This document shows positions 9,276 to 18,888 of a DNA stretch of 64,000 nucleotides, piece by piece. The notes under the pieces are model-generated. The model did no database searches and had not been told where the DNA came from. It saw nothing but the letters and a program-made list of their open reading frames with translations. The translations under genes and the position numbers were made by a program. Source of the stretch: Rhodospirillaceae bacterium (GTDB lineage Bacteria; Pseudomonadota; Alphaproteobacteria; Rhodospirillales; Casp-alpha2); assembly GCA_002696205.1 (NCBI GenBank), contig NZRL01000132.1:28863-92862 (forward strand), in the 5' to 3' direction. Positions within the stretch are counted from its first letter, which is position 1, and each line of letters begins with the position of its first letter.

Positions 9276-10031
9276 TCAGGCCTTTCCCGTTACATAGCGC
9301 CGGACGTCCTCTTGGGCGAGCGCCGCATCCGGCCGGTCGTCGGCCAGGACGCGGCCTTCGTGAAACACCACGATCCTGTCGGCATAGCGGCGCACGATAT
9401 CCATGTCGTGTTCGACGAAAAGCACCGCCGCCTTCTGATCCGACAGGGCCTCGATCACCAGATCCATGAAATCGAATTTCTCTTCGGAGGCGACGCCGCT
9501 GGTCGGTTCGTCCAGCATCAGGACCTTGGGCGAATTGATCGTCGCCATGCCGACGTCCAGCAACTTGCGCATGCCGCCTGAGATTTCGGAGACCAGATGA
9601 TCGCGATATTTTCCCAGCTGGAACCGCTCCATCACCGCGTCGACGCGGTCGCGGGAGTCCGGGTTCAAGGCCGCCTTGCGCGGGCTGAGCAGCGGCCGTT
9701 CGTGCGCCGTCACCGCGTTGATCGCGACGGTCAGGTTCTCCATCAGGGTCAGGCCCGTGAAGACCTGGGGGATCTGGAAGGAACGGTAGATTCCCAGGCG
9801 GGTGACCTGCAACGGCGACAGCCCGACGATCTCGCGGCCGTAGCTGGTGATCGAGCCGACATCCGGGCGGACATAGCCCGTGACCATGTTGATGAAGGTC
9901 GTCTTGCCGGCACCGTTGGCGCCGATCAAGCTGACGAACTCGCCGTCGGCGACGCTGACCGAGACGCCGTCTGCCGCCTTGATGCCGTTGAACGACTTCG
10001 ACAGGCCCTGTGCGTTCAATGCGATGCTCAC
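9276..10031 (-). CDS. livG: Branched-chain amino acid-type ABC transporter ATP-binding protein
   Basis: GTG start overlapping the upstream stop; GANGAGKTTFINMVTGYVRPDVGSI, ISGGMRKLLDVGMA. Confidence 0.86.
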   Translation of the reverse strand: MSIALNAQGLSKSFNGIKAADGVSVSVADGEFVSLIGANGAGKTTFINMVTGYVRPDVGSITSYGREIVGLSPLQVTRLGIYRSFQIPQVFTGLTLMENLTVAINAVTAHERPLLSPRKAALNPDSRDRVDAVMERFQLGKYRDHLVSEISGGMRKLLDVGMATINSPKVLMLDEPTSGVASEEKFDFMDLVIEALSDQKAAVLFVEHDMDIVRRYADRIVVFHEGRVLADDRPDAALAQEDVRRYVTGKA

Positions 10032-11002
10032 CGGGCATCCTCCTTGGCGTCGGGGGCACGGGTACGGCGGCGCCCGGCGGCCAGAGCCCCGATGCCGTTC
10101 GGCAGGAACAGGATCGACAGCAACAGGAACGCCCCCAGCATGAGCTGCCAGGCGTTTGGCAGGTACTGGCCGGCGACCAGACGCACCGTCTCGAACAGGG
10201 CGGTCGCACCGAAGGCGGCGACGATGCTGCTGGGGCCGCTGAGCACGGTCATGAAGACGAACTCGCCCGACGTCGTCCAATAGGCGAACTCGGGGATGAT
10301 GTGTCCCGAGACCAGCGCGACCAGCCCTCCGCCCAAACCGGCCAGCCCGGCGGCGATCGCATAGTTGAAGACGATCACCCGGCGCACGGAAAGGCCCAGG
10401 TATTCCAGGCGGATTTCATTGTCCCGCACGGCCAGGGCGGCCAGGCCCAATTCGGATCGCATATAAATCCGCGTGGCCAGACCGACGCCCGCGGCGATCA
10501 CCACCACGAAGGCGTAGAACAGGATCGAGCGGTATTCGTCGGAGGGAGACAGGCCGAAGTAACTGGGCGGTGCGATCCCGATACCGTCCGAGCCGCCGAC
10601 CGAGGTCGCCTTCAACAAGGCGCCGTAGAGGATCATCGACAGCGCCAGATTGAACATGGCGAAGAAGACCCCGCGGTAGGCCGACAGAAACACGCCCAGC
10701 ACCGCGCCCAAGGCACAACAGCCGAGACCCGACAGGATCACCAGGAAAAGGGCGTCCTGCACGCCCGTCGCGTTTCCGACCAGCCCGCAGATATAGGCGC
10801 CCAGGCAGTAATACATGCCCTGGCCGAAGGACACGGCACCCATGCGCAACAACAGCACGAGGCCCAGCACGACCAATCCCTTGGCCAAGGCCAGGGACGC
10901 CGTGAACAGGACCCAGTCCGGCAGCATCAGACCGACGGCCATCAGGGCGGCGGCGCAAACCAATGCGGCAAGCGGGGGCGATGAAGTGACGGCGTGGATC
11001 AC
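10028..11002 (-). CDS. livM: Branched-chain amino acid-type ABC transporter permease
   Basis: 324 aa multi-TM; RDNEIRLEYLGLSVRRVIVFNYAIAAGLAGLGG. Confidence 0.87.
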   Translation of the reverse strand: MIHAVTSSPPLAALVCAAALMAVGLMLPDWVLFTASLALAKGLVVLGLVLLLRMGAVSFGQGMYYCLGAYICGLVGNATGVQDALFLVILSGLGCCALGAVLGVFLSAYRGVFFAMFNLALSMILYGALLKATSVGGSDGIGIAPPSYFGLSPSDEYRSILFYAFVVVIAAGVGLATRIYMRSELGLAALAVRDNEIRLEYLGLSVRRVIVFNYAIAAGLAGLGGGLVALVSGHIIPEFAYWTTSGEFVFMTVLSGPSSIVAAFGATALFETVRLVAGQYLPNAWQLMLGAFLLLSILFLPNGIGALAAGRRRTRAPDAKEDAR

Positions 11003-11005
11003 GGG

Positions 11006-11902
11006 TCAAATTCTCCGTTGCGCCGGTTCGCCGAACAGCCCCTGGGGGCGGAACAACAAAACAGCGGCCATGACGGCGTAGATGACGAACAGTTCGGCTT
11101 CGGGCCAGAAATTGATGGCCGTGGCGCGGGACAGCCCGACCAGGGCCGCCCCCACCGCGGCGCCGCCGATCGACCCCATGCCGCCGATCACGACCACGGC
11201 GAAACTGAGAATGATCGCGTTGACGCCGATCGACGGCGTGACCGCCAACATGGGCGAGGTGAAGGCCCCGGCGACGGCGGCCAGGAAAACGCCGAAGGTG
11301 AAGGTGTAGAGATAGACCCGCGACACGTTGACGCCCATGGCGCGGCTGATCTCTGCATCGTGGATGACCGCAAGAACGATCTTTCCCATGATGGTTCGGC
11401 TGAGGAACAGGCTGGTTGCGACGCCGACGAGGACCGCCAGGGCGACGACGAAAAAGTCGTATCCGACGTAATACAAGGGCCCCATTTCGACGTTGCCGAA
11501 CAGGCTGTAGGGGGCCGCCACATATTGCGAGAAAACGCCCCATATCATCCGGATGACGTCTTCCAGGATCAACGACACCCCGAAGGTCACCAACAGCAGC
11601 ACCACTTCGTCCCGCCCGTAGAACAGGCGCAACACGAATTTTTCCAGGAACGGCCCCAGGATCACGGCGACCAGGATCGAGCCCAACAGCATCAGCGGCA
11701 AGGCCCAGAATCCGGCGACTTCCTCGATCACATTGCCGCCGACCAGCGTCGCCGCCGCATAGGCGCCGATGGCATAAAGCGCGCCATGCGCCACGTTCAG
11801 GATTTTCATCACGCCGAAGACCAGGGTCAGCCCGATGGCGATCAGGAACAGCCAGGCCCCGTAAATGGTGCCGTCGACCAGAATGGTTAGGAAAACGTCC
11901 AC
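11006..11902 (-). CDS. livH: Branched-chain amino acid-type ABC transporter permease
   Basis: 298 aa; GTIYGAWLFLIAIGLTLVFGVMKILNVAHGALYAIGAY. Confidence 0.9.
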   Translation of the reverse strand: MDVFLTILVDGTIYGAWLFLIAIGLTLVFGVMKILNVAHGALYAIGAYAAATLVGGNVIEEVAGFWALPLMLLGSILVAVILGPFLEKFVLRLFYGRDEVVLLLVTFGVSLILEDVIRMIWGVFSQYVAAPYSLFGNVEMGPLYYVGYDFFVVALAVLVGVATSLFLSRTIMGKIVLAVIHDAEISRAMGVNVSRVYLYTFTFGVFLAAVAGAFTSPMLAVTPSIGVNAIILSFAVVVIGGMGSIGGAAVGAALVGLSRATAINFWPEAELFVIYAVMAAVLLFRPQGLFGEPAQRRI

Positions 11903-12013
11903 GCGACAATTCCCGTCAATGGGGGGTGACCGGGCGAAAGCCGGCAGAGTTCACGCCGTCCGCTCTGAAGGCGACGTTCAACTCTACCGGTCTCACTGCC
12001 CGGAACGAAACGC

Positions 12014-13366
12014 CTAGTCACACTTGGCGCCGGGAAAGCCTTTTTCGATCCATTCGACGGCCTTCATACCGTCGGGCGGATTGATGCATTCGGCCTTGAA
12101 GTATTCGACGTCGACCAGTTCGACGCGCTTCTTCTCGGCGTTCCATTTGGAAATGCCGATGGCGTTGTCCTGGATCGCCTGATGGCCGCCGCCGATCGCC
12201 ATCTTGATCATGCCGGTCGGCGCTTCGAAGGTCGCGTATTCGAAGGCCTTGGCGGTTTCCTCGGTCGTCGGCTTCTTGCCGCCGTTGGCCGCCATCGCCT
12301 TTTCGACCGCCGTCTTCAAGCCCAGGATCGTCTGCACGAAACGGAACGGCGCCTGGACCGCGGGAATGCCGTAGCGTTCCTCGTAGGCTTTGTAGAACCA
12401 GTTCGCCAACGGCGTATCCGGGTGCAGGGCACCGACGGCGCCGCGGCCACCGGTCATCAGACCCTCGGGCACTTTTTCGGCCAGGCGGGGCAGGACGTGT
12501 TCGGCCATGGCGAAGACCACGTTGGTCTTCTTGAACAGGCCGCGCGGACCGGCCTGCAACAGGAAGGCTTCGAGATCGCCGCCCCACAGGCTGGAATGCA
12601 CGACGTCGGGTTTCTTGCGCATCAGCACGCTGATCTGCGCGCCGTACTGGCCCGCGCCCTTTTCGGGGAACAATTCATCGACGACCTTCATGCCGGGTTT
12701 GAACGTATCCAACGCCAGCTTGAAATCGCGCCAGGAATCCTGACCCCAGGAATAGTTCTGGTTGAACCCGGCGACGGTCTTGGCGTCCGGCAGCTTGCGC
12801 GCCACGTAATGGGCAAGCGCCACGTTGTCCATGGTGCTGTGGGCGCCGGCGCGGAAGACGTATTCATACGACGCTTCCTCGAAAATGCGCGGCGTGCCGC
12901 AGCCGCTGAAGATCGCCAGGGCCTTCAATTCTTCCGCCACCGGTGCCACGGCCAGGCAGTTGCCCGAACCGTCGTATCCGACCACGGCATCGACCTTTTC
13001 CCGCTGGACCAGGTCGCGGAAGCGTTGGATCTGGACCTGGGCGCCGCCGGCTTCGTCGACGGGCACGATTTCGATCTTCATGCCGCCGATCCCGACCGAC
13101 CCTTTATAGGGCCCCGGCACCTCGCCCTTGTTCAGGGCATCGACCATCAGTTTGCCGCCGTTCATGGACGGCACGCCGAAGGCATCGGCCGCCGGGCCTG
13201 ACAAGAAGGCCGTCATGCCGATCTTGAAGGTTCCTTCCGCCGCGTCGGCGGGACCGGCAAGGGCCTGACCGAGACCGATCGCCGCCGCGAAGGCGACGGC
13301 GAGTAAGCCGGTTTTTTTGAAGCGCCCTGTCATCGCGCCCCGGTTTTTAATGGTGGTATCGAACAT
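12014..13366 (-). CDS. ABC transporter substrate-binding protein, Leu/Ile/Val-binding type
   Basis: 450 aa; signal peptide, FKIGMTAFLSGPAADAFGVPSMNGGKLMVDALN. Confidence 0.88.
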   Translation of the reverse strand: MFDTTIKNRGAMTGRFKKTGLLAVAFAAAIGLGQALAGPADAAEGTFKIGMTAFLSGPAADAFGVPSMNGGKLMVDALNKGEVPGPYKGSVGIGGMKIEIVPVDEAGGAQVQIQRFRDLVQREKVDAVVGYDGSGNCLAVAPVAEELKALAIFSGCGTPRIFEEASYEYVFRAGAHSTMDNVALAHYVARKLPDAKTVAGFNQNYSWGQDSWRDFKLALDTFKPGMKVVDELFPEKGAGQYGAQISVLMRKKPDVVHSSLWGGDLEAFLLQAGPRGLFKKTNVVFAMAEHVLPRLAEKVPEGLMTGGRGAVGALHPDTPLANWFYKAYEERYGIPAVQAPFRFVQTILGLKTAVEKAMAANGGKKPTTEETAKAFEYATFEAPTGMIKMAIGGGHQAIQDNAIGISKWNAEKKRVELVDVEYFKAECINPPDGMKAVEWIEKGFPGAKCD

Positions 13367-13605
13367 AAAGGCACTCCCTGTTCTGCCGTGATTAAGGCCC
13401 GCCGTCCGGACGAACGACCGCCCGGCCTTCCGGCCAATTGCTTGGAGGGATTCCCCAAAAAGCCTGCTTTCCGTTGCTGGGTTCTATCGCCCCGGCAGGC
13501 CGCCTTTTCACTTTTTCACTTCTTCACGTCGTCTCTTCGGCTCCGCCCCCTTGGCATCGGGTCCTGCGGAACCGCATCGTCACTTAACCTGCGTCATCGC
13601 CCGCG

Positions 13606-14409
13606 TTATCGCGTCCAGACGACCGGCCATAGATCGCAATCCAGGGCGCCACCTTCTGGAATACCCGGATCCCACATCATTTCCTGGATGTTGGGCATCG
13701 GCGTATAAACCGCATCGTCGCCCGCCCATCGGGTCACATAGGCACGGCGCCGCTTGCCTTCTTCCGAGTTTCCGGGCGCGCCATGGACCAGAAGCCCATG
13801 GTGCACCGTGCAGTCGCCCGGCTCCAGTTCGAACTGAATAATCTCGTGCTTGTCTTTCTCGGCCTCGATGTCCGGCACCGGTTCGAGATCGATCTTGTAC
13901 CTATCGTCGCCCGCGAAGGCCGGCGGCTTGAACCAATTTCCCCAACGGTGCGAGCCCTTGATGTACTCGACGGCGCCGTTGTCCTTGTCGACCTCGTCCA
14001 GGGCGAGCCACAGGGTGCAAACCTGATCGCCGCGTACGGGCCAATAGGGCACGTCATGGTGCCAGGGCGTGCGCTCCGATGTTCCCGGCTCCTTGATCAG
14101 CAATTGGTCGAAGAAGATATTGACCTTTTCCGCCCCCATGACGCGGCCGGCGATTTCCGCCGCCGCCGAGTTGAAGACGAATTCCTTGAACCCGGGATTG
14201 AAGGTCCAAAGGAAGGTGTCGAAAAAGAACCGCCCCCCGTCCTTCGATAATTCCTGGTGCAGGCGGCCCGGCGACCGCATGTCTTCCTCGGCCAGATCGC
14301 GCAGACGCGCCACCCATTCCTTGTTGAAGAGCTGCTTCAACAGGACGACGCCGTCTTCCTGATAGCGGCGGACTTCTTCGTCGGTGATTTCCCTGAGTAT
14401 GGGTTCCAT
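13606..14409 (-). CDS. Phytanoyl-CoA dioxygenase (PhyH) family protein
   Basis: 267 aa; WHHDVPYWPVRGDQVCTLWLALDEVDKDNGAVEYIKGSHRWG and distal HHGLLVHGA. Confidence 0.87.
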   Translation of the reverse strand: MEPILREITDEEVRRYQEDGVVLLKQLFNKEWVARLRDLAEEDMRSPGRLHQELSKDGGRFFFDTFLWTFNPGFKEFVFNSAAAEIAGRVMGAEKVNIFFDQLLIKEPGTSERTPWHHDVPYWPVRGDQVCTLWLALDEVDKDNGAVEYIKGSHRWGNWFKPPAFAGDDRYKIDLEPVPDIEAEKDKHEIIQFELEPGDCTVHHGLLVHGAPGNSEEGKRRRAYVTRWAGDDAVYTPMPNIQEMMWDPGIPEGGALDCDLWPVVWTR

Positions 14410-14520
14410 GGGCCGGGTTCCGTCTCGGTCTGTGGTCTGAATTCCTTGACGACGGATGCTATCGCGGAGTTAATCAACAAAAGAAACGATTAGATTTGAT
14501 ATTCAGGATCAATAATTTTG

Positions 14521-15408
14521 ATGAACTTGGTGCAACTGGAAACCTTCCGCTGGGTCGTGCATTACGGCTCCTTCACCAAGGCCGCGAATAAGCTGCATTC
14601 GACGCAGTCGACCGTGTCCATGCGGATCGCGGAATTGGAGGCGGACCTGGGGGTTCAGTTGCTCGACCGTTCGCAACGCAAGGTCAGGGTCACGCCCAAA
14701 GGCCGCGACCTGCTGCGTTATGCCGCGGAAATCCATTTGCTGACGACGGAATTGAAGGCGACGGTCGGCGATCCGGAAACCCTGACCGGGTCGTTCCGCA
14801 TGGGGATCGCGGAATTGATCGCCCTGACCTGGTTGCCGGATTTGGTCGCCGCCCTGAACAAGCTTTATCCTCGGATAGAGATCAGTCTGGAGGTCGGCCT
14901 GACGGGCAACATGCATGACATGCTGCGGTCCGGGGAAATGGATCTCTGCATCCTGCCGGTCGGCGGCATGGACCTGCCCGGCCTGAACGCCGTGGCCATC
15001 GGCGACGTGGATTTCGCGTTCATGGCCGCGCCGTCGCTGAACCCGGCGCATGGGGTCCTGCATCCCCGCCAGTTGGAAGAATGGCCGATCATCACGATCG
15101 GCCCCAATTCCTACCTCGCCCGCGCCCAGGATGCCTGGTTTCGGCAAAACAAGGTTCAGGCGAAACGCATCAATTTTTCCAATTCCATGGAGATCAGCGC
15201 CGGTCTGGTCCGCTCGGGGCTCGGCGTTTCCTTGCTGCCGCGCAAGTTCTATACGGACGATCTGGAGAACGGACGCATGCAGGCATTGGATATGGACCCG
15301 CCGCTGGCGCCGTTCACGTTCTCGGTCATTTCCGCGGAAGACAACGTTTCGCCGCTGATCCGCAAAGTGACGGAAATTTCGCGCGAGGTCGGCGACTTCA
15401 TCGCATAA
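14521..15408 (+). CDS. LysR family transcriptional regulator
   Basis: N-terminal HTH MNLVQLETFRWVVHYGSFTKAANKLHSTQSTVSMRIAELEADLGVQLLDR. Confidence 0.92.
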   Translation: MNLVQLETFRWVVHYGSFTKAANKLHSTQSTVSMRIAELEADLGVQLLDRSQRKVRVTPKGRDLLRYAAEIHLLTTELKATVGDPETLTGSFRMGIAELIALTWLPDLVAALNKLYPRIEISLEVGLTGNMHDMLRSGEMDLCILPVGGMDLPGLNAVAIGDVDFAFMAAPSLNPAHGVLHPRQLEEWPIITIGPNSYLARAQDAWFRQNKVQAKRINFSNSMEISAGLVRSGLGVSLLPRKFYTDDLENGRMQALDMDPPLAPFTFSVISAEDNVSPLIRKVTEISREVGDFIA

Positions 15409-15445
15409 CGCCGCGAGAGCCGCCGCCGTCCAGATAGGCCGATCT

Positions 15446-16189
15446 CTACTTCTTGCCCGCTGCCTTCAATGCCGCCTCGCGGTAGGCGGTGATGCGGTCC
15501 TTCAGGCCGGGGACCGAGGCCGTGCGCGCGATATCCGCCATGTCGGCGTCCCGCGTGTCGGTCACGGTGACGCGGAACAGGTCCGCCGTCGCCGTCGGCG
15601 TCAGGGTATGGGCCGCCGTGCGGGCGGCATCGACCTCACCGTCCCAGCCGTCTTGATCGACGACGCCCGTGGCGAAGCCCAGGTCCAAGGCTTCCTCGGC
15701 TTTGAAGGTCAGGCCGGAATTCTGGATACGCCGGGCCTGATCCTCGCCGACACGGACCTTGAGGCGCCGCGTGCCCAGCACGATGCCGAAACCCAGCCCC
15801 GGCATGCGGAACGAGGTGCCGGGGGCCGCGATCCGCGAACTGCAGGCACAGAACAGATCCGCCCCCGCCCCGAACACCCGGCCGTGCGCCAAGGCCAGGG
15901 TCGGCATGGGCGCGTGATAGACCGCCTGCAACAGGGTTTCGATGCGGATCAGCCGGTTGACCAGATCGCCGTCGGTAACCTCGGCCAGGTCGGACAAGTC
16001 GAAGCCGGAACAGAAGCTCTTGCCCTCGCCCTTCAGGAGCAGCAGCCGCGTGCCGTCGGTGGACGCCGCCGCGACGGCGTCCAACAGGGCCTCGACCAGT
16101 TCCGGGCCAAGCGCATTGGCCCGGTCCGTCTTGTTCAGGGTGACGACGGTCGCCCCCCCGTCCTTGGTGATGATCAGCGTATCGGTCAT
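15446..16189 (-). CDS. Enoyl-CoA hydratase/isomerase family protein
   Basis: MTDTLIITKDGGATVVTLNKTDRANALGPELV; crotonase-like FCSGFDLSDL. Confidence 0.85.
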   Translation of the reverse strand: MTDTLIITKDGGATVVTLNKTDRANALGPELVEALLDAVAAASTDGTRLLLLKGEGKSFCSGFDLSDLAEVTDGDLVNRLIRIETLLQAVYHAPMPTLALAHGRVFGAGADLFCACSSRIAAPGTSFRMPGLGFGIVLGTRRLKVRVGEDQARRIQNSGLTFKAEEALDLGFATGVVDQDGWDGEVDAARTAAHTLTPTATADLFRVTVTDTRDADMADIARTASVPGLKDRITAYREAALKAAGKK

Positions 16190-16193
16190 CGGG

Positions 16194-16820
16194 TCAGGCG
16201 GCCGACAGACCGGCCCGAACGGTCGCCGAGCGGTCCCAAAGGTTCGGCACGTTGGTCGACGAATAGCCCGAAACGAAGGGAACGACCTCGTTCGTGTCCG
16301 GCTTGAACACATGACGCGAGACCGCGCCGATGTTGGCGCCGTAGACGTGGATGCTGATTGACGGCTTGTCGGCGAAGGAGTTCTCGACGACGTGGATATC
16401 GCCGATGGTCGGCGAAACGGCCTCGACCTGACCCGGTTTCAATTCGGCTTCGTCGCCGACGCGGACCAGCTTGCCCTGGGCGTCTTCTTCGAAGCGAACT
16501 TCCTTTTCGGCACCGCGTAGCATGCCGATCAGGCCCCAGACCGTATGGTCGTGGACGGGCGTCTTCTGGCCCGGGCCCCAGACGAAGCTGACGACCGAGA
16601 AGCGTTCCAGCGGATCGGCGTGCAGAAGGTACTGCTGATAATATTCGGGATGCGGCTGTGCGAATTCCTCGGGCAGCCAGTCGTCGCGCGAGACCAGGGT
16701 GCCCAGGAGCTTGCGGCCCTCGGCGATCAGGGTGGGTTCGTCGTCGGTCTTGGAGACCAGGTTCGTCATGCCGATGACGAAATCGCGCAGCGGCGCGATG
16801 GTGTCGGTGGAAGCGGTCAT
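16194..16820 (-). CDS. Cysteine/thiol dioxygenase-like cupin
   Basis: WGPGQKTPVHDHTVWGLIGMLRGAEKE cupin motif 1; HVVENSFADKPSISIHVYG motif 2. Confidence 0.72.
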   Translation of the reverse strand: MTASTDTIAPLRDFVIGMTNLVSKTDDEPTLIAEGRKLLGTLVSRDDWLPEEFAQPHPEYYQQYLLHADPLERFSVVSFVWGPGQKTPVHDHTVWGLIGMLRGAEKEVRFEEDAQGKLVRVGDEAELKPGQVEAVSPTIGDIHVVENSFADKPSISIHVYGANIGAVSRHVFKPDTNEVVPFVSGYSSTNVPNLWDRSATVRAGLSAA

Positions 16821-17683
16821 TCGGATGCCCTCCGTTTTTCTTCCTGTTGGGGGTGAGGGGTGGATCGGCCGGGGGCCGGTGACAGAGATGCGCCGCCGGA
16901 ACCGATGGCGCAAGGATCGAAAGGAGCGGCGGCCGTATCGGCATCACCCGCCAGGGCGCGTTCGACCGCGTCGGCGGCGGCGACGACCTCGGCGCCCAGG
17001 GCCTTGAACCGCCCGGGCCGCAGGCGTTCCGCCGGGCCCGAAACGCCGATGGCGGCGATCACGCCGCCCGCCGGATCATGGATGGGCGCCGCGACGCCGC
17101 AAACCGTTTCCTGCCATTCACCGGCGTTGGTGGCGTAGCCACGCGTGCGGATACCCACCATTTCCTGACGAAAGCCATCGGGGTCAGTGATGCTTTTGGC
17201 CGTATGAGCGTGCAGGTTTTCAGCAAGCCCCGCGAGCGCCGTCTCACCTAGGGCCGCAAGCAAAGCTTTGCCCGTGGCGACGCAGCGCGCCGGGGCGCGG
17301 CCGCCGATTTTCGAATAGGCGCGCACGGGCTCGGGGCTTTCCAGCTTGTGCAGGTAGACGACTTCGTCCCCGTCGAGAACCGAGAGATGGACGCTTTCGC
17401 GCGTCCGCGCGAGCAGGGCTTCCATGGCCGGAAGCGCCAATTGACGCAGGTCCAAATGATCGATCATCGCCGTGCCCAATTCCCACAGGCGGATCGCCGC
17501 CGCGTAGGTGCCGGTCGCCGCGTCGCGCCGGACGTAGCCCAGTTCGGTCAGGGTCTGCAGCAAGCGATGGGCGTTGCTTTTGCCCAGATCGACCCGCGCC
17601 GCCAACTCGGAGACGCCGAGCGCGCGGTCGCTATGGGCGAGCACTTCCAAAAGCGCCATGCCGTTGACCAGGGTGTTGTTCAT
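16817..17683 (-). CDS. IclR family transcriptional regulator
   Basis: MNNTLVNGMALLEVLAHSDRALGVSELAARVDLGKSNAHRLLQTLTELGYV. Confidence 0.92.
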   Translation of the reverse strand: MNNTLVNGMALLEVLAHSDRALGVSELAARVDLGKSNAHRLLQTLTELGYVRRDAATGTYAAAIRLWELGTAMIDHLDLRQLALPAMEALLARTRESVHLSVLDGDEVVYLHKLESPEPVRAYSKIGGRAPARCVATGKALLAALGETALAGLAENLHAHTAKSITDPDGFRQEMVGIRTRGYATNAGEWQETVCGVAAPIHDPAGGVIAAIGVSGPAERLRPGRFKALGAEVVAAADAVERALAGDADTAAAPFDPCAIGSGGASLSPAPGRSTPHPQQEEKRRASE

Positions 17684-18888
17684 GCCACCACGCCCCCTGC
17701 CCGCCAGGCGGCGATGTCTTCGGCGCTGAACCCGGCCTCGGCCAGGATTTCGTCGGAATGTTCGCCGACCTGAGGCGGGGCGCTGTCGATGGCGCCCGAC
17801 CCGTGGGCCAGCTTGAACCCCGGGCCGACCAGGCGCAGCGGGCCATGTGCCGAGTCCACTTCCTGCAGCAGGTTGCGCGCCGCGACCTGGGGATGTTCGG
17901 CGATCTCGTCGATGCCCTTGACCGTGGCACAAGGCACGTCGGCCTCGGTCAGGCGTTGTTCCCAGGATTCGGGATCGCCGTCGCGCATGGCGCCTTCGAT
18001 AACGTCGCGAAGGGCGCCCGCGTTTTCCGTCCGTGTCGTCCAATCGGCGAAGCGGGGGTCGGACAATGCGTCCTCCCGCCCCAGCGCCTTCATCAGATTG
18101 ACGAACTGTTTTTCCAACAGGATCGCCAGGATGATGAACCCGTTGCCGCAGCGGAAGCGGTCGGCGGTGACCTTGCGGGTCACCGAAAGGTTGCCGTACT
18201 GCCGCTGCACGAAGCCGGCGACGGTGTATTCCGTGACGTGCTGGGCCAGGAAATTAAGGGTCGAATCCAGCATGGCGACGTCGACGAACTGGCCCTCGCC
18301 GGTCATTGTTCGCTGATGCAGGGCGGCGGAGACGGCGAACGCGCCGGTCATCCCGCCGATCATGTCGCAGGCGGCGAAGCCCGCGCGCATGGGCCCGCCC
18401 TCGGGCTCGCCGGTGATCGACATGATGCCGGACATGGCCTGGATCTTGCCGTCGAACGCGGCCTTGGCGCTTTCCGGCCCGGAATGGCCGAAGCCGGAAA
18501 CGGCGCAATAGATCAGTTTCGGGTTGATCGCCTTCAGCGTCTCATACCCCAGGCCGAAGCGGTCCATGACGCCCGGGCGGAAGTTCTCCCAGACGATGTC
18601 GGCGTCTTCGACCAGGCGTTTGACGATTTCCTGGGCCTCGGGCTTTTTCAAATCCAGCGTCAGGCTGCGCTTGTTCGCGTTGATCGACATGAAAGCCGGC
18701 GCCATGTTGCGGTCGACCCATTCCTGGCTGAGCTGCGCACGCCGGTTGTCCTCGCCGCCGATAGGTTCGATCTTGACGACGTCGGCGCCCAACAGGGCGA
18801 ATTGATAGGTCCCGAACGGGCCGGCGAAGAAGCGGGTGAAGTCGAGAACCTTGATGCCCTCGAAGGGGCGCGGGCCTGTGCCGGTCAT
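17680..18888 (-). CDS. CaiB/BaiF class III CoA-transferase
   Basis: MTGTGPRPFEGIKVLDFTRFFAGPFGTYQFALLGADVVKIEP, YCAVSGFGHSGPES. Confidence 0.92.
   Translation of the reverse strand: MTGTGPRPFEGIKVLDFTRFFAGPFGTYQFALLGADVVKIEPIGGEDNRRAQLSQEWVDRNMAPAFMSINANKRSLTLDLKKPEAQEIVKRLVEDADIVWENFRPGVMDRFGLGYETLKAINPKLIYCAVSGFGHSGPESAKAAFDGKIQAMSGIMSITGEPEGGPMRAGFAACDMIGGMTGAFAVSAALHQRTMTGEGQFVDVAMLDSTLNFLAQHVTEYTVAGFVQRQYGNLSVTRKVTADRFRCGNGFIILAILLEKQFVNLMKALGREDALSDPRFADWTTRTENAGALRDVIEGAMRDGDPESWEQRLTEADVPCATVKGIDEIAEHPQVAARNLLQEVDSAHGPLRLVGPGFKLAHGSGAIDSAPPQVGEHSDEILAEAGFSAEDIAAWRAGGVVA

Noticed and set aside
14496-14512. FNR box
   Set aside because: Spacer is 7 nt, not the 4 nt of TTGAT-N4-ATCAA.
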